DNA from: Hydractinia symbiolongicarpus
Taxonomy: Eukaryota > Cnidaria > Hydrozoa > Anthoathecata > Hydractiniidae
Reading direction: 5' to 3'
NCBI RefSeq assembly: GCF_029227915.1
Contig: NC_079878.1
Span: forward strand, 35,491,501 to 35,555,500
DNA: 64,000 nucleotides
Made by a program: the position numbers and the translations under genes. The notes under the pieces were generated by a model. That model saw only the letters and a list, made by a program, of their open reading frames with translations, was not told the origin of the DNA and searched no databases. This document shows, in pieces, positions 11,804 through 25,140 of this stretch. Numbering within the stretch: position 1 is the stretch's first letter; each line of letters opens with the position of its first letter.

Positions 11804-14040
11804 AACTGTTTCTATTTTCTCACCGCGCTAACGGCTAGGATTGGTCCCACAGTAACAAATGACTTATTTATCTAAATTTTTTAATGAAACTCTACCACAG
11901 CGCCCAGTGTAATCGCGGAGATACAGCAATCATGTCAAATTAAGAAGAATGTTATTTTTTAGAGTCCAATTGTGTCATTTATCTCATTTATAAAGTCAAA
12001 CTCCAAAATCAGTTCAATTAAGTCTCACAGTCAATCGTTTCACTGTTAAAAGCGGTGCAAGCTAGCAATGTCAGAAAAACATCGCTAAATACTTGTTGGT
12101 ACGAATATGTGGCGCAAGCGTTGTACCTGAAACGGACTGATACCGTTAGAAAGTCAATGAAATGTAGTTTTGGAAACTGTCTCTATTTTCTCACCGCGCG
12201 CTAACGGCTAGGATTGGTCCCACAGTAACAAATGACTTATTTATCTAAATTTTTTAATGAAACTCTACCACAGCGCCCAGTGTAATCGCGGAGATACAGC
12301 AATCATGTCAAATTAAGAAGAATGTTATTTTTTAGAGTCCCATTGTGTCATTTATCTCATTTATAAAGTCAAACTCCAAAATCAGTTCAATTAAGTCTCA
12401 CAGTCAATCGTTTCACTGTTAAAAGCGGTGCAAGCTAGCAATGTCAGAAAAACATCGCTAAATACATGTTGGTACGAATATGTGGCGCAAGCTTTGTACC
12501 TGAAACGGACTGATACCGTTAGAAAGTCAATGAAATGTAGTTTTGGAAACTGTCTCTATTTTCTCACCGCGCGCTAACGGCTAGGATTGGTCCCACAGTA
12601 ACAAATGACTTATTTATCTAAATTTTTTAATGAAACTCTACCACAGCGCCCAGTGTAATCGCGGAGATACAGCAATCATGTCAAATTAAGAAGAATGTTA
12701 TTTTTTAGAGTCCAATTGTGTCATTTATCTCATTTATAAAGTCAAACTCCAAAATCAGTTCATTTAAGTCCAACAGTCAATCTCTTCACTGTTAAAAGCG
12801 ATGCAAGCTAGTAATGTCAGAAAAATATCGCTAAATACATGTTGGTACGAATGTGTGACGCAACCATTGTAGCTTAAAGGGACTGATGCAGTTAGAAATT
12901 CAATGAAATGTAGTTTATGCAACTGTGTATTTTTCCCCAGCGCGCGCTAACGGCTAGGATTGGTCCCACAGTAAAAAATGGCTTATTTATCTAAATTTTT
13001 ATTTAAAGCGCTACCACAGCACCCTGTGTAATCGCTGAGTTCCAGCAATCAAGTCAAGTTAAGAATAAAGTTATTTCTTGGAGTACACTTGCCTCATTTG
13101 TTACATTCACAAGGTCAAAGTCCAAAAGCAGTTCAATTAAGTCCAGCAGTCAATGGTTTCACTGGTAAAAGCGATGCAACCTAGTAATATCAGAAACATA
13201 TCGCTAAATACATGTTGGTACGAATATGTGACGCAAGCTTTGTACCTGAAACGGACTGATACCGTTAGAAAGTCAATGAAATGTAGTTTTGGAAACTGTC
13301 TCTATTTTCTCACCGCGCGCTAACGGCTAGGATTGGTCCCACAGTAACAAATGACTTATTTATCTAAATTTTTTAATGAAACTCTACCACAGCGCCCAGT
13401 GTAATCGCGGAGATACAGCAATCATGTCAAATTAAGAAGAATGTTATTTTTTAGAGTCCAATTGTGTCATTTATCTCATTTATAAAGTCAAACTCCAAAA
13501 TCAGTTCATTTAAGTCCAACAGTCAATCTCTTCACTGTTAAAAGCGATGCAAGCTAGTAATGTCAGAAAAATATCGCTAAATACATGTTGGTACGAATGT
13601 GTGACGCAACCATTGTAGCTTAAAGGGACTGATGCAGTTAGAAATTCAATGAAATGTAGTTTATGCAACTGTGTATTTTTCCCCAGCGCGCGCTAACGGC
13701 TAGGATTGGTCCCACAGTAAAAAATGGCTTATTTATCTAAATTTTTATTTAAAGCGCTACCACAGCACCCTGTGTAATCGCTGAGTTCCAGCAATCAAGT
13801 CAAGTTAAGAATAAAGTTATTTCTTGGAGTACACTTGCCTCATTTGTTACATTCACAAGGTCAAAGTCCAAAAGCAGTTCAATTAAGTCCAGCAGTCAAT
13901 GGTTTCACTGGTAAAAGCGATGCAACCTAGTAATATCAGAAACATATCGCTAAATACATGTTGGTACGAATATGTGACGCAAGCGTTGTACCTGAAACGG
14001 ACTGATACCGTTAGAAAGTCAATGAAATGTAGTTTTGGAA
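11804..14040. repeat. 6-unit higher-order repeat (~2,237 bp), copy 1
   Basis: Diagnostic variants repeat 2,236-2,238 bp downstream: ATACTTGTTGG at about 12089 and 14327, and TCTCTTCACTG at 12781 and 15019. The 2-bp wobble comes from CG-dinucleotide loss at CACCGCGCTAACG (11821). Inside the block the TCTCTTCACTG / GTAGCTTAAAGGG / TTTTTCCCCAGCG unit type is itself duplicated at a 746-bp, 2-unit offset (12781 and 13527). Confidence 0.8.
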
Positions 14041-16275
14041 ACTGTTTCTATTTTCTCACCGCGCGCTAACGGCTAGGATTGGTCCCACAGTAACAAATGA
14101 CTTATTTATCTAAATTTTTTAATGAAACTCTACCACAGCGCCCAGTGTAATCGCGGAGATACAGCAATCATGTCAAATTAAGAAGAATGTTATTTTTTAG
14201 AGTCCAATTGTGTCATTTATCTCATTTATAAAGTCAAACTCCAAAATCAGTTCAATTAAGTCTCACAGTCAATCGTTTCACTGTTAAAAGCGGTGCAAGC
14301 TAGCAATGTCAGAAAAACATCGCTAAATACTTGTTGGTACGAATATGTGGCGCAAGCGTTGTACCTGAAACGGACTGATACCGTTAGAAAGTCAATGAAA
14401 TGTAGTTTTGGAAACTGTCTCTATTTTCTCACCGCGCGCTAACGGCTAGGATTGGTCCCACAGTAACAAATGACTTATTTATCTAAATTTTTTAATGAAA
14501 CTCTACCACAGCGCCCAGTGTAATCGCGGAGATACAGCAATCATGTCAAATTAAGAAGAATGTTATTTTTTAGAGTCCAATTGTGTCATTTATCTCATTT
14601 ATAAAGTCAAACTCCAAAATCAGTTCAATTAAGTCTCACAGTCAATCGTTTCACTGTTAAAAGCGGTGCAAGCTAGCAATGTCAGAAAAACATCGCTAAA
14701 TACATGTTGGTACGAATATGTGGCGCAAGCGTTGTACCTGAAACGGACTGATACCGTTAGAAAGTCAATGAAATGTAGTTTTGGAAACTGTCTCTATTTT
14801 CTCACCGCGCGCTAACGGCTAGGATTGGTCCCACAGTAACAAATGACTTATTTATCTAAATTTTTTAATGAAACTCTACCACAGCGCCCAGTGTAATCGC
14901 GGAGATACAGCAATCATGTCAAATTAAGAAGAATGTTATTTTTTAGAGTCCAATTGTGTCATTTATCTCATTTATAAAGTCAAACTCCAAAATCAGTTCA
15001 TTTAAGTCCAACAGTCAATCTCTTCACTGTTAAAAGCGATGCAAGCTAGTAATGTCAGAAAAATATCGCTAAATACATGTTGGTACGAATGTGTGACGCA
15101 ACCATTGTAGCTTAAAGGGACTGATGCAGTTAGAAATTCAATGAAATGTAGTTTATGCAACTGTGTATTTTTCCCCAGCGCGCGCTAACGGCTAGGATTG
15201 GTCCCACAGTAAAAAATGGCTTATTTATCTAAATTTTTATTTAAAGCGCTACCACAGCACCCTGTGTAATCGCTGAGTTCCAGCAATCAAGTCAAGTTAA
15301 GAATAAAGTTATTTCTTGGAGTACACTTGCCTCATTTGTTACATTCACAAGGTCAAAGTCCAAAAGCAGTTCAATTAAGTCCAGCAGTCAATGGTTTCAC
15401 TGGTAAAAGCGATGCAACCTAGTAATATCAGAAACATATCGCTAAATACATGTTGGTACTAATATGTGACGGAACCGCTGAAACTCAAACGGAGTGATAC
15501 CGTTAGAAAGTCAATGAAATGTAGTTTTGGAAACTGTCTCTATTTTCTCAGCGCGCTAACAGCTAGGGTTGGTCCCACAGTAACAAATGACTTATTTATC
15601 TAAATTTTTTAATGAAACTCTACCACAGCGGCCAGTGTAATCGCTGAAATACAGCAATCATGTCAAATTAAGAAGAATGTTATTTTTTAGAGTCCAATTG
15701 TGTCATTTATCTCATTTATAAAGTCAAACTCCAAAATCAGTTCAATTAAGTCTCACAGTCAATCGTTTCACTGTTAAAAGCGGTGCAAGCTAGTAATGTC
15801 AGAAAAACATCGCTAAATACATGTTGGTACGAATATGTGGCGCAGGCGCTGTACCTGAAACGGACTGTTACCGTTAGAAAGTCAATGAAATGTAGTTTTG
15901 GAAACTGTCTCTATTTTCACGGGACGCGCTAACGGCTAGGATTTGTCTCACAACAAGAAATGACTTATTTATCTCAATTTTTAAATAAAGCGTTACCACA
16001 GCGCCCAGTGTAATCGCTGAGTTCCAGCAATCAAGTGAAGTTAAGAATAAAGTTATTTCTTGGAGTACACTTACCTCATTTGTTACATTCACAAGGTCAA
16101 AGTCCAAAATCAATTCAATTAAGTCCCACAGTCAATGGTTTCACTGGTAAAAGCGATGCAACCTAGTAATATCAGAAACATATCGCTAAATACATGTTGG
16201 TACCAATATGTGACGCAACCATTGAAACTCAAACGGACTGATACCGTTAGAAAGTCAATGAACTGTAGTTTTGGA
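14041..16275. repeat. 6-unit higher-order repeat (~2,237 bp), copy 2
   Basis: The first part matches 11804-13218. From about 15456 onward it diverges from copy 1 and instead carries the variants GGAACCGCTGAAACTC, CGGAGTGATACCG, AGGCGCTGTACC and CACGGGACGCGC, which recur about 2,235 bp later in copy 3 (17.7-18.2 kb). Confidence 0.75.
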
Positions 16276-18350
16276 AACTGTCTCTATTTTCTAAGCGCGC
16301 GCTAACGGCTAGGATTGGTCCCACTGTAACAAATGACTTATTTGTCTAAATTGTTAAACAAAGCGCTGCCACAGCGCCCAGTGTAATTGCTGAGATACAG
16401 CAATCATGTCAAATTAAGAAGAATGTTATTTTTTAGAGTCCAATTGTGTCATTTATCTCATTTATAAAGTCAAAGTCCAAAATGAGTTCAATTAAGTCTC
16501 ACAATCAATCGTTTCACTGTTAAAAGCGGTGCAAGCTAGTAATGTCCGAAAAATATCGCTTAATACATGTTGGTACGAATATGTGACGCAAGCGTTGTAC
16601 CTGAAACGGACTGATACGGTTAGAAAGTCAATGAAATGTAGTTTTGGAAACTGTCTCCATTTTCTCAGCGCGCGCTAACGGCTAGGATTGGTCCCACAAT
16701 AACAAATGAATTATTTATGTAAATTTTTTAATGAAACTCTACCACAGCGCCCAGTGTAATCGCGGAGATACAGCAATCATGTCAAATTAAGAAGAATGTT
16801 ATTTTTTAGAGTCCAATTGTGTCATTTATCTCATTTATAAAGTCAAACTCCAAAATCAGTTCAATTAAGTCTCACAGTCAATCGTTTCACTGTTAAAAGC
16901 GGTGCAAGCTAGCAATGTCAGAAAAACATCGCTAAATACATGTTGGTACGAATATGTGGCGCAAGCGTTGTACCTGAAACGGACTGATACCGTTAGAAAG
17001 TCAATGAAATGTAGTTTTGGAAACTGTCTCTATTTTCTCACCGCGCGCTAACGGCTAGGATTGGTCCCACAGTAACAAATGACTTATTTATCTAAATTTT
17101 TTAATGAAACTCTACCACAGCGCCCAGTGTAATCGCGGAGATACAGCAATCATGTCAAATTAAGAAGAATGTTATTTTTTAGAGTCCAATTGTGTCATTT
17201 ATCTCATTTATAAAGTCAATGTGCAAAATCAGTTCATTTAAGTCCAACAGTCAATCTCTTCACTGTTAAAAGCGATGCAAGCTAGTAATGTCAGAAAAAT
17301 ATCGCTAAATACATGTTGGTACGAATGTGTGACGCAACCATTGTAGCTTAAAGGGACTGATGCAGTTAGAAATTCAATGAAATGTAGTTTATGCAACTGT
17401 GTATTTTTCCCCAGCGCGCGCTAACGTCTAGGATTGGTCCCACAGTAAAAAATGGCTTATTTATCTAAATTTTTATTTAAAGCGCTACCACAGCACCCTG
17501 TGTAATCGCTGAGTTCCAGCAATCAAGTCAAGTTAAGAATAAAGTTATTTCTTGGAGTACACTTGCCTCATTTGTTACATTCACAAGGTCAAAGTCCAAA
17601 AGCAGTTCAATTAAGTCCTGCAGTCAATGGTTTCACTGGTAAAAGCGATGCAACCTAGTAATATCAGAAACATATCGCTAAATACATGTTGGTACCAATA
17701 TGTGACAGAACCGCTGAAACTCAAACGGAGTGATACCGTTAGAAAGTCAATGAAATGTAGTTTTGGAAACTGTCTCTATTTTCTCAGCGCGCTAACAGCT
17801 AGGGTTGGTCCCACAGTAACAAATGACTTATTTATCTAAATTTTTTAATGAAACTCTACCACAGCGGCCAGTGTAATCGCTGAGATACAGCAATCATGTC
17901 AAATTAAGAAGAATGTTATTTTTTAGAGTCCAATTGTGTCATTTATCTCATTTATAAAGTCAAACTCCAAAATCAGTTCAATTAAGTCTCACAGTCAATC
18001 GTTTCACTGTTAAAAGCGGTGCAAGCTAGTAATGTCAGAAAAACATCGCTAAATACATGTTGGTACGAATATGTGGCGCAGGCGCTGTACCTGAAACGGA
18101 CTGTTACCGTTAGAAAGTCAATGAAATGTAGTTTTGGAAACTGTCTCTATTTTCACGGGACGCGCTAACGGCTAGGATTTGTCTCACAACAAGAAATGAC
18201 TTATTTATCTCAATTTTTAAATAAAGCGTTACCACAGCGCCCAGTGTAATCGCTGAGTTCCAGCAATCAAGTGAAGTTAAGAATAAAGTTATTTCTTGGA
18301 GTACACTTGCCTCATTTGTTACATTCACAAGGTCAAAGTCCAAAATGAGT
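16276..18350. repeat. 6-unit higher-order repeat (~2,237 bp), partial copy 3
   Basis: From about 16.74 kb this matches 14.5-16.1 kb: TCTCTTCACTG at 17255 against 15019, CGGAGTGATACCG near 17726 against 15491, and CACGGGACGCGC near 18153 against 15918. It ends near 18350, where the unit switches to the type with AATGAGTTCAATTAAGTCTCACAATC, which is itself shared with 16.48 kb. The first 400 bp are not a clean match. Confidence 0.65.
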
Positions 18351-21150
18351 TCAATTAAGTCTCACAATCAATCGTTTCACTGTTAAAAGCGGTGCAAGCT
18401 AGTAATGTCCGAAAAATATCGCTTAATACATGTTGGTACGAATATGTGACGCAAGCGTTGTACCTGAAACGGACTGATACGGTTAGAAAGTCAATGAAAT
18501 GTAGTTTTGGAAACTGTCTCTATTTTCTCAGCGCTCGCTAACGGCTAGGATTGGTCCCACAGTAACAAATGACTTATTTATCTAACTTTTTAAATGAAAC
18601 GCTACCACAGCGCCCAGTGTAATCGCTGAGATACAGCAATCATGTCAAAATAAGAAGAATATTATTTTTCAGAGTCCAATTGTGTTATTTATCTCATTTA
18701 TAAAGTCAAAGTCCAAAATCAGTTCAATTAAGTCTCACAGTCAATCGTTTCACTGTTAAAAGCGGTGCAAGCTACTAATGTCAGAAAAATATCGCTAAAT
18801 ACATGTTGGTACGAATATGTGACGCAACTGTTTTAACTCAAACGGATTGATACCGATAGGAATTTATGGAAATGTAATTTTTGAAACAGTCTCTATTTCT
18901 TTACGCGCGCTAAGGGCTAGGATTGGTCCCACAGTAAAAAATGGCTTATTTATCTAAATTTTTATTTAAGGCGCTACCACAGCGCCTAGTGTAATCGCTG
19001 AGTTCCAGCAATCAAGTCAAGTTAAGAATAAATTTATTTCTTGGAGTACACTTGCCTCATTTGTTACATTCACAAGGTCAAAGTCCAAAACCAGTTCAAT
19101 AAAGTCCCACAGTCAATGGTTTCACTGGTAAAAACGATGCCACCTAGTAATGTCAAAAGAATATCGCTAAACACATGTTGGTACGAATATGAAACGCAAG
19201 CATTGTACCTGAAACGGACTAATACCGTGAGAAAGTCAATGAAATGTAGTTTTGGAAACTGTCTCTCTTCTCTGGGCGCGCGCTAACGGCTTGGATTGGT
19301 CCCACAGTAACAAATGACTTATTTATATAAATTTTTTAATGAAACGCTACCACAGCGCCCAGTGTAATCGCTGAGATACAGCAATCATGTTAATTTAAGA
19401 AGAATGCTACTTTTTAGAGTCCAATTGTGTCATTTATCTCATTTATAAAGTCAAAGTCCACAATCAGTTCAATTAACTCTCACAGTCAATCGTTTCACTG
19501 TTAAAAGCGATGCAAGCTAGTAATGTCAGAAAAATATCGCTAAATCCATGTTGGTACAAATATGAGACGCAAGCGTTGTACCTGAAACGGACTGATACCG
19601 TTAGAAAGTCAATGAAATGTAGTTTTGGAAACTGTCTCCATTTTCTCAGCGCGCGCTAACGGCTAGGATTGGTCCCACAATAACAAATGAATTATTTATG
19701 TAAATTTTTAAATTAAACTCTGCCACAGCGCCCAGTGTAATCGCTGAGATACAGCAATCATGTCAAATTAAGAAGAATGTTATTTTTTAGAGTCCAATTG
19801 TGTCATTTATCTCATTTATGAAGTCAAACTCCAAAATCAGTTTAATTAAGTCTCACAGTCAATTGTTTCACTGTTAAAAGCGGTGCAAGCTAGTAATGTC
19901 AGAAAAATATCGCTAAATACATGTTGGTACGAATATGTGACGCAACCGTGGTTACTCAAACGGACTGATACCGTTAGAAAGTCCATGAAATGTAGTTTTT
20001 AAATCTGTCTCTATTTCTTCAGCGGGCGCTAACGGCTAGGATTGGTCCCACAGTACAAATTGACTTTATTATCTAAATTTTTAAACAAAGCGCTGCCACA
20101 GCGCCCTGTGTAACTGCTAAGTTCCAGTAATCAAGTCAAATTAGGAAGAATGTTAATTCTTGGAGTCCAATTGTGTCATTTATCTCATTTATAAAGTCAA
20201 TGTGCAAAAGCAGTTCAATTAAGTCCCACGGTCAAAATCTTCACTGTTAAAAGCGATGCAAGCTAGTAATGTCAGAAAAACATCGCTAAATACATGTTGG
20301 AACAAATATGAGACGCAAGCGTTGTACCTGAAACGGAATGATGCCGTTAGAAAGTCAATGAAATGTAGTTTTGGAAACTGTCTCCATTTTCTCAGCGCGC
20401 GCTAACGGCTAGGATTGGTCCCACAATAACAAATGACTTATTTATGTAAATTTTTAAATTAAACTCTGCCACAGCGCCCAGTGTAATCGCTGAGATACAG
20501 CAAACATATCAAAAAAAGAAGAATGTTATTTTTCAGAGTCCAATTGTGTCATTTATCTCATTTATGAAGTCAAACTCCAAAATCAGTTTAATTAAGTCTC
20601 ACAGTCAATCGTTTCACTGTTAAAAGCGGTGCAAGCTAGTAATGTCAGAAAAATATCGCTAAATACATGTTGGTACGAATATGTGACGCAACCGTGGTTA
20701 CTCAAACGGACTGATACCGTTAGAAAGTCCATGAAATGTAGCTTTTAAATCTGTCTCTATTTCTTCAGCGGGCGCTAACGGCTAGGATTGGTCCCACAGT
20801 ACAAATTGACTTAATTATCTAAATTTTTAAACAAAGCGCTGCCACAGCGCCCTGTGTAACTGCTAAGTTCCAGTAATCAAGTCAAATTAGGAAGAATGTT
20901 ATTTCTTGGAGTCCAATTGTGTCATTTATCTCATTTATAAAGTCAATGTGCAAAAACAGTTCAATTAAGTCCCACAGTCAAAATCTTTACTGTTAAAAGC
21001 GATGCAAGCTAGTAATGTCAGAAAATATCGCTAAATACATGTTGGTACGAATATGTGACGCAACCGTTGTAGCTTAAAAGCACTGATACTGTTAGGAATT
21101 CAATGAAATGTAGTTTATGTAACTGTGTCTTTTTCCCCAGCGCGCGCTGA
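18350..21150. repeat. More diverged satellite segment with 2-unit periodicity
   Basis: Units here show more private substitutions than in the neighbouring blocks, for example GATAGGAATTTATGG and TTGAAACAGTCTC near 18860. A 2-unit repeat of about 746 bp is visible: GTGGTTACTCAAACGG near 19948 and 20694, and CAGCGGGCGCTAACGG near 20023 and 20768. No block in the window is a close full-length copy of 18.4-19.9 kb. Confidence 0.6.
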
Positions 21151-24100
21151 CGGCTAGGATTGGTCCCACAGAAAAAAATGACTTATTTATCTAAACTTTT
21201 AAATAAAGCGCTATTACAGCGCCCAGTGTAATCGCTGAGTTCCAGCAATCAAGTCAAGTTAAGAATAAAGTTATTTCTTGGAGTACCCTTGCCGCATTTG
21301 TTACATTCACAAGGTCAAAGTCCAAAATCAGCTCAATTAAGTCTCACAGTCAATCGTTTCACTGTTAAAAGCGATGCAAGCTAGTAATGTCAGAAAAACA
21401 TCGCTAAATACATGTTGGTACGAATATGAGACGCAAGCGTTGTACCTGAAACGGACTGATACCGTTAGAAAGTTAATGAAATGTAGTTTTGGAAACTGTC
21501 TCTATTTTCTCTGCACGCGCTAACGGCTAGGATTGGTCCAACAGTACAAATTGACTCATTTATCTAAATTTTCAAATCAAACGCTGCCACAGCGCCCAGT
21601 GTAATCGCTGAGATACAGCAATCATGTCACATTAAGAAGAATGTTTTTTTTTAGAGTCCAATTGTGTCATTTATCTTATTTATAAAGTCAAAGTCCAAAA
21701 TCAGTTCAATTAAGTCTCACAGTCAATCGTTTCACTGTTAAAAGCGATGCAAGCTAGTAATGTCTGAAAAATATCGTTAAATACATGTTGGTACGAATAT
21801 GAGACGCAAGCGTTGTACCTGAAACGAACTGATACCGTTAGAAAGTCAATGAAATGTAGTTTTGGAAACTGTCTCTATTTTCTCAGCACGCGCTAACAGC
21901 TAGTATTGGTCCCACAGTAACAAATGAGTTATTTATCTAAATTTTTAAAGGAAACTCTACCACTGCGCCCAGTGTAATCGCTGAGATGCAGCAATCATGT
22001 CAAATTAAGAAGAATGTTATTTTTTAGAGTCCAATTGTGTCATTTATCTCATTTATAAAGTCAAAGACCAAAATCAGTTCAATTAAGTCTCACAGTCAAT
22101 CGTTTCACTGTTAAAAGTGGTGCAAGCTAGTAATGTCAGAAACATATCGCTGAATACATATTGGTACGAATTTGTGAGTCAACCGTTGTTACTCAAACGT
22201 ACTGATGCCGTTAGAAAGTCAATGAAACGTAGTTTTGGAAACTGTCTCTATTTTCTCAGCGCGCGCTAACGGCTAGGATTGGTCCCACAGTAACAAATGA
22301 CCTTTTTATCTAAATTTTGAAATGAAACTCTACCACAGCACCCAGTGTAATCGCTGAGATACAGCAATCATGTCACATTAAGAAGAATGTTATTTTTTAG
22401 AGTCTAATTGTGTCATTTATCTCATTTATAAAGTCAAAGTCCTAAATCAGTTCAATTAAGTCTCACAGTCAATCGTTTCACTGTTAAAAGCGATGCAAGC
22501 TAGTAATGTCAGAAAAATATCGCTAAATACATGTTGGTACGAATATGAGACGCAAGCGTTGTACCTGAAACGAACTGATACCGTTAGAAAGTCAATGAAA
22601 TGTGGTTTTGGAAACTGTCTCTATTTTCTCAGCGCGCGGTAACGGCTAGTATTGGTCCAACAGTAACAAATGACTTATTTATCTAAATTTTTAAATGAAA
22701 CGCTACGACAGCGCCCAATTTAATCGCTGAGTTCCAGCAATCAAGTCAAATTACGAAGAATTTTATTTCTTGAAGTCCAATTGTGTCATTTATCTCATTT
22801 ATAAGGTCAATGTCCAAAATCAGTTCAATTAAGTCCCACATTCAATCGCTTCACGGTTAAAAGCGTTGCAACCTAGTAATGTCAGAAGAACATCGCTTAA
22901 TACATGTTGGTACGAATATGTGACGCAACCGTGGTTACTCAAACGGACTGATACCGTTAGAAAGTCCATGAAATGTAGTTTTTAAATCTGTCTCTATTTC
23001 TTCAGCGGGCGCTAACGGCTAGGATTGGTCCCACAGAAAAAAATGACTTATTTATCTAAACTTTTAAATAAAGCGCCATTACAGCGCCCAGTGTAATCGC
23101 TGAGTTCCAGCAATCAAGTCAAGTTAAGAATAAAGTTATTTCTTGGAGTACACTTGCCGCATTTGTTACATTCACAAGGTCAAAGTCCAAAATCAGCTCA
23201 ATTAAGTCTCACAGTCAATCGTTTCACTGTTAAAAGCGATGCAAGCTAGTAATGTCAGAAAAACATCGCTAAATACATGTTGGTACGAATATGAGACGCA
23301 AGCGTTGTACCTGAAACAGACTGATACCGTTAGAAAGTTAATGAAATGTAGTTTTGGAAACTGTCTCTATTTTCTCTGCACGCGCTAACGGCTAGGATTG
23401 GTCCAACAGTACAAATTGACTCATTTATCTAAATTTTCAAATCAAACGCTGCCACAGCGCCCAGTGTAATCGCTGAGATACAGCAAGCATGTCATATTAA
23501 GAAGAATGTTACTTCTTATAGTCCAATTGTGTCATTTATCTCATTTATAAAGTCAAAGTCCAAAATCAGTTCAATTAAGTCTCACAGTGAATGGTTTCAC
23601 TGGTAAAAGCGATGCAACCTAGTAATATCAGAAACATATCGCTAAATACATGTTGGTACACATATGTGACGCAACCGTTGAAACTCAAACGGACTGATGC
23701 TGTTAGAAAGTCAATGAAATGTAGTTTTGAAAACTGTCTCTGTTTTCTCAGCGCGCAAACGGCAAAGATTGGTCCCACAGTAACAAATGACTTATTTATC
23801 TAAATTTTTAAATGAAACGCTACCTCAGCGCCCAGTGTAATCGCTGAGATACAGCAATCATGTCACATTAAGAAGAATGTTTTTTTTTAGAGTCCAATTG
23901 TGTCATTTATCTCATTTATAAAGTCAAAGTCCAAAATCAGTTCAATTAAGTCTCACAGTCAATCGTTTCACTGTTAAAAGCGATGCAAGCTAGTAATGTC
24001 AGAAAAATATCGCTAAATACATGTTGGTACGAATATGAGACGCAAGCGTTGTACCTGAAACGAACTGATACCGTTAGAAAGTCAATGAAATGTAGTTTTG

Positions 24101-25140
24101 GAAACTGTCTCTATTTTCTCAGCACGCGCTAACAGCTAGTATTGGTCCCACAGTAACAAATGAGTTATTTATCTAAATTTTTAAAGGAAACTCTACCACT
24201 GCGCCCAGTGTAATCGCTGAGATGCAGCAATCATGTCAAATTAAGAAGAATGTTATTTTTTAGAGTCCAATTGTGTCATTTATCTCATTAATAAAGTCAA
24301 AGACCAAAATCAGTTCAATTAAGTCTCACAGTCAATCGTTTTACTGTTAAAAGTGGTGCAAGCTAGTAATGTCAGAAACATATCGCTGAATACATATTGG
24401 TACGAATTTGTGAGTCAACCGTTGTTACTCAAACGGACTGATGCCGTTAGAAAGTCAATGAAACGTAGTTTTGGAAACTGTCTCTATTTTCTCAGCGCGC
24501 GCTAACGGCTAGGATTGGTCCCACAGTAACAAATGACCTTTTTATCTAAATTTTGAAATGAAACTCTACCACAGCACCCAGTGTAATCGCTGAGATACAG
24601 CAATCATGTCACATTAAGAAGAATGTTATTTTTTAGAGTCTAATTGTGTCACTTATCTCATTTATAAAGTCAAAGTCCAAAATCAGTTCAATTAAGTCTC
24701 ACAGTCAATCGTTTCACTGTTAAAAGCGATGCAAGCTAGTAATGTCAGAAAAATATCGCTAAATACATGTTGGTACGAATATGAGACGCAAGCGTTGTAC
24801 CTGAAACGAACTGATACCGTTAGAAAGTCAATGAAATGTGGTTTTGGAAACTGTCTCTATTTTCTCAGCACGCGGTAACGGCTAGTATTGGTCCAACAGT
24901 AACAAATGACTTATTTATCTAAATTTTTAAATGAAACGCTACGACAGCGCCCAATTTAATCGCTGAGTTCCAGCAATCAAGTCAAATTACAAAGAATTTT
25001 ATTTCTTGAAGTCCAATTGTGTCATTTATCTCATTTATAAGGTCAATGTCCAAAATCAGTTCAATTAAGTCCCACATTCAATCGCTTCACGGTTAAAAGC
25101 GTTGCAACCTAGTAATGTCAGAAGAACATCGCTTAATACA
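21150..25140. repeat. Satellite segment with ~2,236-bp (6-unit) offset copies
   Basis: A diagnostic unit with ACGACAGCGCCCAATTTAAT lies at 22705 and again at 24941, 2,236 bp apart. The preceding units with CATATTGGTACGAATTTG and AACAAATGAGTTATTT repeat at the same offset. The stretch 23035-23480 also matches 21170-21600 at a 5-unit offset, so blocks of different length overlap. Confidence 0.65.

Noticed and set aside
15874-16113. Minus-strand open stretch of 79 codons (and its copy at 18110-18343; also 23575-23778)
   Set aside because: It lies wholly within satellite units and is absent from related units. Recurrence is explained by block duplication.
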